Source of the DNA: Actibacterium ureilyticum
Lineage (GTDB): Bacteria; Pseudomonadota; Alphaproteobacteria; Rhodobacterales; Rhodobacteraceae
NCBI RefSeq assembly: GCF_002285435.1
Contig: NZ_NSBT01000018.1
Location: forward strand, 186,001 to 250,000
DNA: 64,000 nucleotides
Direction: 5' to 3'
Part shown: piece by piece, positions 9,403 to 17,721 of the stretch
How the letters are laid out: each line of letters starts with the position of its first letter
Position numbering within the stretch: position 1 is the first letter of the stretch
Translations under genes and position numbers: made by a program
The notes under the pieces: generated by a model
Told to the model about the DNA's origin: nothing
What the model saw: the letters and a program-made list of their open reading frames with translations, nothing else
The model's database searches: none

Positions 9403-10917
9403 ATGCTCTGGTCTCTGCTCAAGATCCTGTTTTTTGTTGTCCTGATTGCGGCTGTCGCGCTGGGCGCGGGCATGTTGCTGGAAACCGGCACCGGTGTCCG
9501 GCTGGCCGTGGGCAATATCGAATTCAACATGGGGCCGCTTCAGGCGGTAATCTTTGCGGTGCTGCTGATCGCGGCGGTTTGGCTGTTGCTGAAACTGGCC
9601 GGTCTGCTGGTGGCTGTGGCGCGCTTTCTGTTGGGTGATGAAACCGCGATCACGCGGTATTTCAGCCGGAACAGGGAAAGAAAGGGCTTCAAGGCGATTG
9701 CCGAAAGCCTGACCGCGCTCGCCTCGGGCGAGGGGCGCGAGGCGCTGTCGAAAGCCGCCCGTGCCGAACGTTACCTGAACCGGCCCGAGCTGACCAACCT
9801 GCTGATGGCGCAGGCGGCCGAGATGGCCGGGGACAGCAAGAAGGCGCAGGATGTCTACAAACGCCTGTTGCAGGACGACAAGACCCGTTTTGTTGGCGTG
9901 CGCGGCATCATGAAACAGCGCCTGGCCGAAGGGGACACCGACACCGCCCTGAAACTGGCCGAAAAGGCACATGACCTGAAACCCGCGCATGAAGAAGTGC
10001 AGGATATCCTGTTGCAGCTTCAGGCCGACCATGCGGACTGGACCGGCGCGCGCAAGACGCTGAATTCCAAGTTGAAAACCGGGGTCCTGCCGCGTGATGT
10101 GCACCGGCGCCGCGATGCGACCCTGGCCCTGTCCGAGGCGCGCGATATCCTGGCCGACGGCAAGACGGTCGAGGCACGCGAAGCCGCGATCGAGGCCAAC
10201 CGCCTGTCGCCCGACCTGATCCCCGCCGCCGCGATGGCCGCACGGTCCTATATTGAACAGGGCAAGCCGCGCTATGCCACGCGGATCCTGAAAAAGGCTT
10301 GGGGCGTGCAGCCGCATCCCGATCTGGCCTCGGCCTTTGCCGAGATCATGCCCGATGAAACGCCCGAGGCACGGATCAAGCGGTTCCGGGCGCTGACCTC
10401 GATCACGCCGGATGACCCCGAAAGCCGCATGCTGACCGCCGAGCTTTACATCGCGGCCGAGGATTTCCCCGCCGCGCGCAAGGCGCTGGGCACGCTGGCC
10501 GAAACCCACCCGACCGCGCGGGCGCTGACGCTGATGGCGGCCATCGAACGCGGCGAGGGGTCGGATGACAGCGTGGTACGCGGCTGGCTGACCAAGGCGC
10601 TGACCGCCTCGCGCGGGCCGCAGTGGACCTGCGACAAATGCGGCACTGTTCATGCCGAATGGGCGCCGGTTTGCCAGCATTGCGGCAGCTTCGACACCCT
10701 GTCGTGGAAAGAGGCCGCGGCGGGCGAGATCGCGATGCCACGCTCGACCGAGATGCTGCCGCTGATCGTCGGCGCGATTGCCGATCAGACGCAGGCCGAC
10801 GAGGATGACGCCGATATCGTCGAGGCGGAAGAGGTCGACGAGACCGACGAGTCCGAGGTCCCCGAGACAGCCGAGGTGATCGAGATCGTCCCCGCAGAGA
10901 AGAAAGCCGCCAGCTAG
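9403..10917 (+). CDS. HemY-like TPR membrane protein with C-terminal zinc ribbon
   Basis: 504 aa. Two membrane spans (about 3-24 and 45-68) enclose a short periplasmic loop, followed by TPR-type helices over roughly residues 100-400. This is the HemY_N/TPR plan of the proteobacterial protein named for its position near haem genes, not the protoporphyrinogen oxidase. Residues 410-427 carry two CxxC pairs (C410, C413, C424, C427), a rubredoxin-like ribbon also seen in the LPS regulator LapB. The last 60 residues are acidic. It starts 11 bases after the mic60-like gene and overlaps the modC stop by four bases. Confidence 0.8.
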   Translation: MLWSLLKILFFVVLIAAVALGAGMLLETGTGVRLAVGNIEFNMGPLQAVIFAVLLIAAVWLLLKLAGLLVAVARFLLGDETAITRYFSRNRERKGFKAIAESLTALASGEGREALSKAARAERYLNRPELTNLLMAQAAEMAGDSKKAQDVYKRLLQDDKTRFVGVRGIMKQRLAEGDTDTALKLAEKAHDLKPAHEEVQDILLQLQADHADWTGARKTLNSKLKTGVLPRDVHRRRDATLALSEARDILADGKTVEAREAAIEANRLSPDLIPAAAMAARSYIEQGKPRYATRILKKAWGVQPHPDLASAFAEIMPDETPEARIKRFRALTSITPDDPESRMLTAELYIAAEDFPAARKALGTLAETHPTARALTLMAAIERGEGSDDSVVRGWLTKALTASRGPQWTCDKCGTVHAEWAPVCQHCGSFDTLSWKEAAAGEIAMPRSTEMLPLIVGAIADQTQADEDDADIVEAEEVDETDESEVPETAEVIEIVPAEKKAAS

Positions 10918-11999
10918 CCCTTGCCGATATCTTCGGGCGCGACAGCCACCGATTTGATCACCGCGTAACAGGGTTGTCCGACCGACAGGTTCAGCGCGGT
11001 GATCGACCGCCGCGTGACCCGCGCCAGAATCCGCCCGGCGCGGGTGTCGACCGACACGATGGCCCCCGGCCCGTCGCCCGTGCGGATATCGCGCACCGTC
11101 CCGGACAGGATGTTCAACGCCGACAGCCCCACGGGTTCCGTCGTGGCCAGAACCACATCATGGGCCGTGATCCGCACCCGCACCGGCTGTCCGGGATCGC
11201 GCGCGATATGGGGCAGAAACAGGCTGGCGCCGCCCGCGTCCAGCTCGGTCAGGCCATCGTCATGGTGCCGCGCGACCTTCGCCTGCAAAATCGCGCCGAT
11301 GGATCGGCTGCCCTGGGGCCGAAAGCCGGGATCGCCCAGAACCTCGGCCGCCGGTCCCTGATGCCGCACGCGGCCACGGTCGATGGCGATGACGGTCGTT
11401 GCCAGGCGCGCGACCTCGGTCGCGGAATGGCTGACATAAAGGATCGGGATGGTGAATTCGTCCCGTAGCCGCTCGAAATAGGGCATCAGCTCTGCCTTGC
11501 GCGGCTCGTCCAGCGCCGAAAGCGGCTCGTCCGCCAGGATCAGCTGCGGATGCGCCAACAGCGCCCGTCCGATGGCCACGCGCTGTTTTTCCCCGCCCGA
11601 CAGCGAGCCGGGCCGCCGATCCAGCAACGCCCCGATCCCCAACAGGTCGATCACCTTGTCGGGGTCTTCCGCCGGGCCGCCCGCGCGCGCAAACCAGCGG
11701 CCATACAGCAGGTTCTGTTTCACCGTCAGATGCGGGAACAGTCGCCCTTCCTGAAAAATATAGCCCAGCTTGCGCCGATGCGGCGGCAGCCAGACGCGGT
11801 TTTCGGTATCGACCAATACGCGGTTTTCGACACTGATCCGCCCGGAATCGGGCCTGAGCAGCCCCGAAACCGCATTCACGACGGTGGTTTTCCCCGACCC
11901 CGATTGCCCGAACAGCACGGTCAGCCCCGGCGGCGCGTCGAACCGGATGTCCAGATCAAAATCCGGCAGCCGGTGGCTCAGGCGGACCGACAGGCTCAT
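10914..11999 (-). CDS. modC: Molybdate ABC transporter ATP-binding protein
   Basis: 361 aa. Cytoplasmic ATPase that drives ModB. Walker A GQSGSGKTT is at residues 31-39, followed by the LSGGEKQ signature and the Walker B stretch LILADEPLSALDE; a C-terminal Mop (oxyanion-binding) domain covers about 290-361 (residues around LNILSGTV and LNLSVGQP), which separates ModC from other importer ATPases. The ATG overlaps the modB stop by four bases (ATGA). The frame stays open far upstream through modB, but only the MSLSVRLSH start fits the family. Confidence 0.95.
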   Translation of the reverse strand: MSLSVRLSHRLPDFDLDIRFDAPPGLTVLFGQSGSGKTTVVNAVSGLLRPDSGRISVENRVLVDTENRVWLPPHRRKLGYIFQEGRLFPHLTVKQNLLYGRWFARAGGPAEDPDKVIDLLGIGALLDRRPGSLSGGEKQRVAIGRALLAHPQLILADEPLSALDEPRKAELMPYFERLRDEFTIPILYVSHSATEVARLATTVIAIDRGRVRHQGPAAEVLGDPGFRPQGSRSIGAILQAKVARHHDDGLTELDAGGASLFLPHIARDPGQPVRVRITAHDVVLATTEPVGLSALNILSGTVRDIRTGDGPGAIVSVDTRAGRILARVTRRSITALNLSVGQPCYAVIKSVAVAPEDIGKG

Positions 12000-12688
12000 G
12001 CGCCCGCCACCCGGCGTGCGGCGCGATGGGCCAGAAATTCGGACAGCAAAAGCGCGCCGACGGCAATGACGACCGAAATCACCACAAGCCGCAGCGCCGC
12101 GCCCTCGCCCCCCGGAACCTGCAGGAAGCCATAGATCGCGGTGGGCAGCGTGCGGGTCTCGCCCGGGATGTTCGATACAAACGTGATCGTCGCGCCGAAT
12201 TCGCCCATTGCTTTGGCAAAGGCCAGAACGGTACCGGCCAGAATCCCCGGCAGGATCAGCGGCAGGGTGACGGTGACAAAGACCCACAGGCGCGAGGCGC
12301 CCAGCGTCGCGGCGGCCTGTTCCAGTTTCGGATCGACCGCCTCGATCGACAGGCGGATCGCCCGGACCATCAGCGGGAACGCCATCACCCCCGCTGCCAG
12401 CGCCGCACCGGTCCAGCGAAAGGCGAAAACAAGACCCCATTCCTGCAGAAAACTGCCCAAAGCACCGCGCGTGCCAAAGGTCAGCAGCAGCAGGTAACCG
12501 GTCACGACCGGCGGCATGATCAGCGGCAAATGCACCAGCGCATTCAGCGCCTGTTTGCCCGGAAAGCTGTGGCGCGCCAGCACATAGGCGGTCAGCGTGC
12601 CCAGCGGAAGCGCGACCAGCGTGGCCCAGAACGACACCTTCAGCGACAGCGCGACCGCCTGCCATTCCTCGGGCCCAAGCCAGCTCAT
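11996..12688 (-). CDS. modB: Molybdate ABC transporter permease
   Basis: 230 aa inner membrane permease with five or six hydrophobic helices and the ABC-permease EAA loop (EQAAATLGASRLWVFVTVTLP), plus MPPVVTGYLLL and GEFGATITFVSNIPGET, both typical of ModB. It passes molybdate (or tungstate) delivered by ModA. Both ends overlap neighbours by four bases, giving a compact modA-modB-modC unit. The start at 12688 gives the short family N-terminus MSWLGPEEWQAV. Confidence 0.95.
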   Translation of the reverse strand: MSWLGPEEWQAVALSLKVSFWATLVALPLGTLTAYVLARHSFPGKQALNALVHLPLIMPPVVTGYLLLLTFGTRGALGSFLQEWGLVFAFRWTGAALAAGVMAFPLMVRAIRLSIEAVDPKLEQAAATLGASRLWVFVTVTLPLILPGILAGTVLAFAKAMGEFGATITFVSNIPGETRTLPTAIYGFLQVPGGEGAALRLVVISVVIAVGALLLSEFLAHRAARRVAGA

Positions 12689-13446
12689 CGGTCGGCCTGC
12701 ATCACGGCGAACCCCGCCGCGCCGAAGATCGCGCGCGCCTGATCCGACAGCAGATAGGCCATGAACCGTTGGCTGGCGGGGCTGTCCCGGCCCGCCACGA
12801 TCGCGGCGGGATAGATGATGGGCGGATGGCTGTCGGCGGGAAATTCGGCCAGCACCTGCACGCGCGGCTCGGCCAGTGCATCGGTCTGGTAAACGATGCC
12901 GCGCGGCGCCTCGCCCAAAGCAACCAGCGCCAGCGCGGCGCGCACATTGTCGGTCTGGACCACGCGCGATTGCAGGGCGGGCCATTCCCCCAGCGTTTCC
13001 AGCGCGGCCTTGCCATAGATACCGGCCGGCACCGCATCGACCAGCGCCATGGCGATGCGCCCGTCACCGAAATCCAGCCCCTTGATCCGGGGACGGGTGG
13101 GGGCGATCAACACCAGCCGGTTGCGCAGCAGGTCAACCCGCGTGGCGGCGTCGATCAGGCCGCGGTCCTGCAACCAATCCATCCAGTCGGGATTGGCCGA
13201 CAGATAGATGTCAGCCGGCGCGCCCTGTTCGATCTGCCGCGCCAGCGTCGACGAACCGGCCATCGACAGGCGCACCTGATCCGAAGTCTGTCGTTCATAG
13301 CTTGCGGCGATCTGTTCCAGCGACTCTTTCAGGCTGGCGGCGGCGAAAACGGTGATCTGGACCGCCGATGCCGCAGGTGCCCACAGGCCCGCCAGCAGGG
13401 TCAGAACAAGCGAAATCCGCTGGAACAGGGTCTTTTTCGAACGCAC
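12685..13446 (-). CDS. modA: Molybdate-binding periplasmic protein
   Basis: 253 aa with a GTG start. Sec signal peptide at about 1-28 (VRSKKTLFQ..., hydrophobic core, ASA cleavage), then the ModA fold: ITVFAAASLKESLEQIA, with the oxyanion-binding serines in AAASL and MAGSSTLARQI, and the later VYQTDAL tyrosine region. It captures molybdate in the periplasm for ModBC. A GGAG sits ten bases before the GTG; no better start exists downstream of a stop. A palindromic element lies 20 bases upstream. Confidence 0.93.
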   Translation of the reverse strand: MRSKKTLFQRISLVLTLLAGLWAPAASAVQITVFAAASLKESLEQIAASYERQTSDQVRLSMAGSSTLARQIEQGAPADIYLSANPDWMDWLQDRGLIDAATRVDLLRNRLVLIAPTRPRIKGLDFGDGRIAMALVDAVPAGIYGKAALETLGEWPALQSRVVQTDNVRAALALVALGEAPRGIVYQTDALAEPRVQVLAEFPADSHPPIIYPAAIVAGRDSPASQRFMAYLLSDQARAIFGAAGFAVMQADR

Positions 13447-13466
13447 GCAGGGTTTCTCCGCAACTG

Positions 13467-13487
13467 CCGTATACCTACGGATATCGG
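13467..13487. promoter_or_regulatory. Candidate ModE-type molybdate box in front of modA
   Basis: On the minus strand the site reads CGATAT, seven bases, then TATACG, flanked by further C/G symmetry. This imperfect inverted repeat of TATAT-type half-sites resembles Mo-boxes bound by ModE/MopA/MopB regulators. It lies 20-40 bases upstream of modA, where a repressor of modABC would act. No modE gene is in the window, so the assignment is by position and pattern. Confidence 0.4.
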
Positions 13488-13517
13488 ATGGGTTCGCGCC
13501 CGCGCAAGCTTCGTGGC

Positions 13518-14360
13518 TCAGAAATCCAGGCCCAGGTCCAGCGTGCGCGCCGAATGGGTCAGCGCCCCGGAGGAGATATAGTCGACGCCGGTGGCCGCAA
13601 CCTCGGCAATGCGGGGCAGTTTCATGTTGCCCGACGCCTCGGTCACGATCTTGCCGCGGCACATCTGAACCGCCTGTGCCAGGGTGGGCGTGTCCATGTT
13701 GTCCAGCAGCGCCACATCGGCGCCGCCTGTCTCCAGCACCTGTTCCAGCTGGTCCAACCGATCAACCTCGATCTCGACACGCATCATGTGCGAGGCCGTG
13801 GCGCGCGCGGCTTTCAGCACCGCCGGAACGCCCCCGGCGGCGGCGATGTGGTTGTCCTTGATCAGGATCGCGTCCGACAGGGAATAGCGGTGATTGAACC
13901 CACCGCCATGCAGCACGGCCTGTTTTTCGACCAGCCGCAGGCCCGGCGTCGTCTTGCGGGTGCAGGTGATGCGCGTGTCGGTGCCACGGGTTTCGGCGAC
14001 GAAAGAGGCGGTCAGCGTGGCGATGCCCGACAGCCGCCCGGCAAAGTTCAGCGCGACCCGTTCGCCCGACAGGATCGACGCGGCGGAGCCTTCGATCGTC
14101 ATCAGCGTGTCACCCGGCACGATTTCTGCGCCATCGGCTTTCAGCGTTTCCACCTTCAGCGCCGGATCGACCAGATGAAAGGCGATGCGCGCGATCTGCA
14201 TGCCCGACACGACGCCGGGTTCGCGCGCGTTGATCCGCGCGGCATAGGTGGTGTCGGCGGGGATCACGGCGCGCGTGGTCACATCGCCATAGGTGCCCAG
14301 ATCCTCCATCAGCGCAGCGCGGACCAGCGGTTCCAGGATCAGATCGGGCAGGGGGGGCAT
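13518..14360 (-). CDS. nadC: Nicotinate-nucleotide pyrophosphorylase (carboxylating)
   Basis: 280 aa. Converts quinolinate and PRPP to nicotinate mononucleotide and CO2. Family marks are EDLGTYGDVTT near the N-terminus, RKTTPGLRLVEKQAVLHGGGFNHRYSLSD with the substrate-binding Arg/Lys/His residues, IKDNHIA, and EASGNM near the C-terminus. The ATG at 14360 lies five bases after the nadB stop. It is the last gene of nadA-nadB-nadC, and modA follows 71 bases later on the same strand. Confidence 0.96.
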   Translation of the reverse strand: MPPLPDLILEPLVRAALMEDLGTYGDVTTRAVIPADTTYAARINAREPGVVSGMQIARIAFHLVDPALKVETLKADGAEIVPGDTLMTIEGSAASILSGERVALNFAGRLSGIATLTASFVAETRGTDTRITCTRKTTPGLRLVEKQAVLHGGGFNHRYSLSDAILIKDNHIAAAGGVPAVLKAARATASHMMRVEIEVDRLDQLEQVLETGGADVALLDNMDTPTLAQAVQMCRGKIVTEASGNMKLPRIAEVAATGVDYISSGALTHSARTLDLGLDF

Positions 14361-14365
14361 GGGGG

Positions 14366-15925
14366 TCAAATCGTGGCCTCCTTTAGCGCGGAATCGCGGA
14401 TTTTCAGAGCCTGTTCCAGCGTAATTCGTGTCCGACTGGCTTGTGCCGGATCGGGTTCTGGGAAATCGTCGCGGAAATGTCCGCCCCGGCTTTCCTGCCG
14501 TTGCAGGGCGGCGGCCGCGATCAGCGTCGCGGTGGCGGTCATGTTCAGAAAACCCACTGCCGGGTTGGCCTGTTCCAACCGCGCGATGGTGCGCAGCGCG
14601 GTTTTCAGACCCTGCGCGTTGCGGCGCACGCCGACATGATCGGTCATGGTTTGGCGCAGCTCGGCCACCGCGTCGGGGTCGGGCAGCGCGCCGCCATCGG
14701 CGAAGTCTGGCGCGACCGGCGTCGCGTGATCCACCGCCGGCAAGGTCGCGGCAATGTCCCGCGCGGCGGCGCGGGCGTAAACCAGCGCCTCGAGCAACCC
14801 GTTTGAGGCCAGGCGGTTCGCCCCATGCAGGCCGGTGGACGATGCCTCGCCACAGACCCACAGCCCCTCAAGGCTCGCACGTCCGTTCATGTCGGTGTCC
14901 ACCCCGCCCATGTGGTAATGCGCGGCGGTGGTGACCGGGATCGGCTGGTGAACAGGGTCTATTCCGGCCCGAATGCAGGTTTCCGCGACGGATGGGAAGC
15001 GTGTCAGAACCTCTGCACCCAATGCCTGACGGGTGTCCAGCATCGGGCGCTTGCCCGCCTGAGTCTGGGCAAAGATCGCGCGCGCCACGATGTCGCGCGG
15101 GGCAAGCTCGGCATCGGGATGCACGGCCAACATGAACCGTTCGCCATCGGCATTGATCAGCGTCGCGCCATCGCCGCGCAGCGCCTCGGTCGCCAGCGGC
15201 GCGGGGTCTTCGTTAATGTCAAAGGCCGTGGGGTGGAATTGCACGAATTCCGGGTCGCCGATCACCGCCCCGGCGCGGGCGGCAAAGCCGATCACCTGGC
15301 CACGGATGCGCGGCGGGTTCGTGGTCACGGCATAAAGCCCGCCCGAACCGCCACCGGCCAGCAGGATCGCGGGCGCGCGCATCAGCACTGGCGCGGACGG
15401 ATCACCCGCACGCTCGATCCAGATGCCGGTGACGCGGTCGCCATCGGTTTCCAGCGCCAGCGCCAGTGCATGTTCCAGGATCTGGACCGACGGGGTCGCG
15501 CGGACCTGTTCGATCAGGGTTTCCATGATCTGCCGACCCGCTTGGTCGCCCTGCACCCGCACCACGCGGGCGCGGGAATGTGCGGCCTCGCGGCTCATGA
15601 CATAGCCGCCATCGGGTCCGCGATCGAAGGGCGTGCCAAGCGCGGTCAGGTCCAGAATATGGTCGCGCGCGTGTGCGGTCACCATCGCGGCGACGTCCGT
15701 ATCGACGGTGCCCGCCCCGGCCACGACCGTATCGCGGGCGTGATCGTCGGGGCTGTCGGCGGCATCCATCGCCGCCGCCACGCCGCCCTGCGCCCAGGCC
15801 GAGCTGGCCCCGCGCCCCAACGGCTCGGGCGAGATCATCAGGACCGGACGCGGCGCCAGTTCCAGCGCGGCATAAAGCGCGCCCAGCCCCGCGCCGACAA
15901 TGACGATCCGTTGGGTGTCGATCAC
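14366..15925 (-). CDS. nadB: L-aspartate oxidase
   Basis: 519 aa flavoprotein oxidising L-aspartate to iminoaspartate, the first step of de novo NAD synthesis. The FAD motif GAGLGALYAALEL, SSAWAQGGVAAA, FVQFHPTAF, the catalytic-site HYHMGGVDTD and CGEASSTGLHGANRLASNGLLE are all present. The C-terminal helical domain is complete. It begins two bases downstream of the nadA stop, so the two are coupled, which suits the unstable iminoaspartate passing from NadB to NadA. Confidence 0.96.
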   Translation of the reverse strand: MIDTQRIVIVGAGLGALYAALELAPRPVLMISPEPLGRGASSAWAQGGVAAAMDAADSPDDHARDTVVAGAGTVDTDVAAMVTAHARDHILDLTALGTPFDRGPDGGYVMSREAAHSRARVVRVQGDQAGRQIMETLIEQVRATPSVQILEHALALALETDGDRVTGIWIERAGDPSAPVLMRAPAILLAGGGSGGLYAVTTNPPRIRGQVIGFAARAGAVIGDPEFVQFHPTAFDINEDPAPLATEALRGDGATLINADGERFMLAVHPDAELAPRDIVARAIFAQTQAGKRPMLDTRQALGAEVLTRFPSVAETCIRAGIDPVHQPIPVTTAAHYHMGGVDTDMNGRASLEGLWVCGEASSTGLHGANRLASNGLLEALVYARAAARDIAATLPAVDHATPVAPDFADGGALPDPDAVAELRQTMTDHVGVRRNAQGLKTALRTIARLEQANPAVGFLNMTATATLIAAAALQRQESRGGHFRDDFPEPDPAQASRTRITLEQALKIRDSALKEATI

Positions 15926-15927
15926 GC

Positions 15928-16992
15928 TCAGATGCCCAGTTCCCGGCTCAGGTCGATCATCCGTTCGACCGCGATCCGGGCCTTTTCGGCCACATCAGGG
16001 TCGACTTTGACCTCTTCGGTCAGGGTGTGCAGCGACCACAGGATCTTCTCCAGCGTGATCTTCTTCATGTATGGGCACATGTTGCAGGGGCCGACGAAAT
16101 CGACCTCGGGCAGGGCATCGGCGATGTTCGAGGCCATCGAACATTCCGTCACCAGCATCGCCTTTTCCGGCTTCTGCTCGGTCACGTATTTGATGATCCC
16201 GCTGGTCGAGCCCGAGAAATCCGACGCCTCGACCACCGAGGGCGGGCATTCGGGATGCGCGATGATGCGCGTGCCGGGGTTCCATTCGCGGAAATCGTGG
16301 ATGTCCTGCGCGGTGTATTGTTCGTGCACGATGCACGACCCTTCCCACCAGACGACGTTCTTCTCCGGCACCTCGGCCGCGACGTTCTGGGCCAGGTACT
16401 GGTCGGGGGTCATGATGACCGTGTGGCTGTCCATCGCGCGCACGATGGCCGCGGCATTGGACGAGGTGCAGCAGATATCGGACGCCGCCTTCACCTCGGC
16501 CGTGGTGTTCACGTAAGAAACGACCGGCGCGCCGGGGTATTTCGCACGCATCTGGGCGATGCCATCGGCGGTGATGCTTTCGGCCAGCGAACAGCCCGCT
16601 TTCATGTCGGGGATCAGCACCGTTTTCGCCGGATTCAGGATCTTTGACGTTTCGGCCATGAAATGCACACCGCATTGCACGATGATGTCTTCCTTGACCT
16701 TCGTCGCCTCGATCGCCAGTTGCAGGCTGTCACCCACCACATCGGCCACACCATGATAGATGTCGGGCGTCATATAGTTATGCGCCAGAATGACGGCGTT
16801 CTTTTCCTTTTTCAGCTTGTTGATCGCATCGACATAGGGCGCGTGCATGGCCCAGTCCGCCGGGGTTACGACGCGGTCCATCCGCGTGTAAAGATCGGCC
16901 AGATCGGCGGCCAATTGCGGGTTGGGGGCCAGGTTGTAAGTCTCGGCCAGTTCCTGACGGGCTGTTTCAAGTGCGGGCACTGTTTCCTCCAA
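15928..16992 (-). CDS. nadA: Quinolinate synthase
   Basis: 354 aa. Condenses iminoaspartate with dihydroxyacetone phosphate to quinolinate using a [4Fe-4S] cluster. The three triplicated Rossmann-like domains are recognisable from AHNYMTPDIYHGVAD, VHFMAETSKILNP and CSLAESITA. Candidate cluster ligands are the Cys in IVQCGVHFMAE, one in the GCS/DICCTSS region, and one in the C-terminal CNMCPYMKK stretch. Normal length for the longer NadA class. The 5' region to 17172 (about 180 bases) includes an imperfect stem-loop (AAGCTG with CAGCTT, 17011-17040) but no regulator site that I can name. Confidence 0.96.
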   Translation of the reverse strand: MEETVPALETARQELAETYNLAPNPQLAADLADLYTRMDRVVTPADWAMHAPYVDAINKLKKEKNAVILAHNYMTPDIYHGVADVVGDSLQLAIEATKVKEDIIVQCGVHFMAETSKILNPAKTVLIPDMKAGCSLAESITADGIAQMRAKYPGAPVVSYVNTTAEVKAASDICCTSSNAAAIVRAMDSHTVIMTPDQYLAQNVAAEVPEKNVVWWEGSCIVHEQYTAQDIHDFREWNPGTRIIAHPECPPSVVEASDFSGSTSGIIKYVTEQKPEKAMLVTECSMASNIADALPEVDFVGPCNMCPYMKKITLEKILWSLHTLTEEVKVDPDVAEKARIAVERMIDLSRELGI

Positions 16993-17172
16993 AGCTGATT
17001 GGCGCGGAACAAGCTGCCCCGGACAACGGCCAGACAGCTTTTAAAGCAAAACCAGCAGGTTGGTCCATCCTGCATATGGTGTCCGCGCGAACGGGCGCAT
17101 GTCCTTGATATAAGGGCTGGGTGGCCGGGATTTTATGCTTCGCCTGCGGTGAATTTCCGGCGAAATTGCCCC

Positions 17173-17685
17173 TTAAACGGCGGTGTCGCGCATCCGGGCA
17201 TTGGCCCAGTTCAGGACGTTTTCCGCTGTGTTCGGCAGTAATTCGGCATAGTCTTCGGCGAACTCCAGAAACGCGGGCAGGTTGGTTTCCCCCACCGCCG
17301 TCAGCACCGGAATGCCAGCCGCCAGCGCCTCGCCGATCACGGGGCGAAAGCCGCGGCCGTCGGCCTCCTGCTTGCCGAACTTGTTGACGATCAGGATATC
17401 GCCGCCCGCCTCGACATGCGCGGCCACCAGCCCGACGGCGCGTTCCAGCCCATCGGGGTCCAGCCGGCAGCCCTTGGACAGCGCGCCCAGGTTCTGGCTG
17501 ATCCGCACCACGTCGTCACCGTTCAGGATATGCAGGTCCATGTGGCATTTGGTGTCCGGATCGGTCACCAGATTGACCTGTACCGCGCCGATCACATGCA
17601 CGCCATCCGCGCGCAGGCGGGTCGCGACCGCGCGCATCAGATCGTCGGTGACCCCCGGCTCCCTTGCGATGACATAGCCCAGCAT
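17173..17685 (-). CDS. DUF2478 protein linked to molybdenum metabolism
   Basis: 170 aa. DUF2478 proteins have an NTPase-like fold and are usually found beside molybdate or Mo-cofactor genes; their activity is not established. The sequence opens with GYVIAREPGVTDDLMRAVA, where a normal P-loop lysine is absent, and contains DILIVNKFGKQEADGRGFRPVI, resembling the Walker B/helix region of nucleoside-triphosphatase relatives. The start at 17685 has an AAGGGA ribosome site; an in-frame ATG at 17700 is the alternative. Divergent from fdhD with 36 bases between, which supports a shared role. Confidence 0.75.
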   Translation of the reverse strand: MLGYVIAREPGVTDDLMRAVATRLRADGVHVIGAVQVNLVTDPDTKCHMDLHILNGDDVVRISQNLGALSKGCRLDPDGLERAVGLVAAHVEAGGDILIVNKFGKQEADGRGFRPVIGEALAAGIPVLTAVGETNLPAFLEFAEDYAELLPNTAENVLNWANARMRDTAV

Positions 17686-17721
17686 GGCTTTCCCTTGCAT
17701 GTCCCCTGACTGGACTACAAG

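Noticed and set aside
16866-17075. 69-codon frame overlapping the nadA start
   Set aside because: It lies mostly out of frame within nadA, and is Trp/Pro/Arg-rich with no family match.
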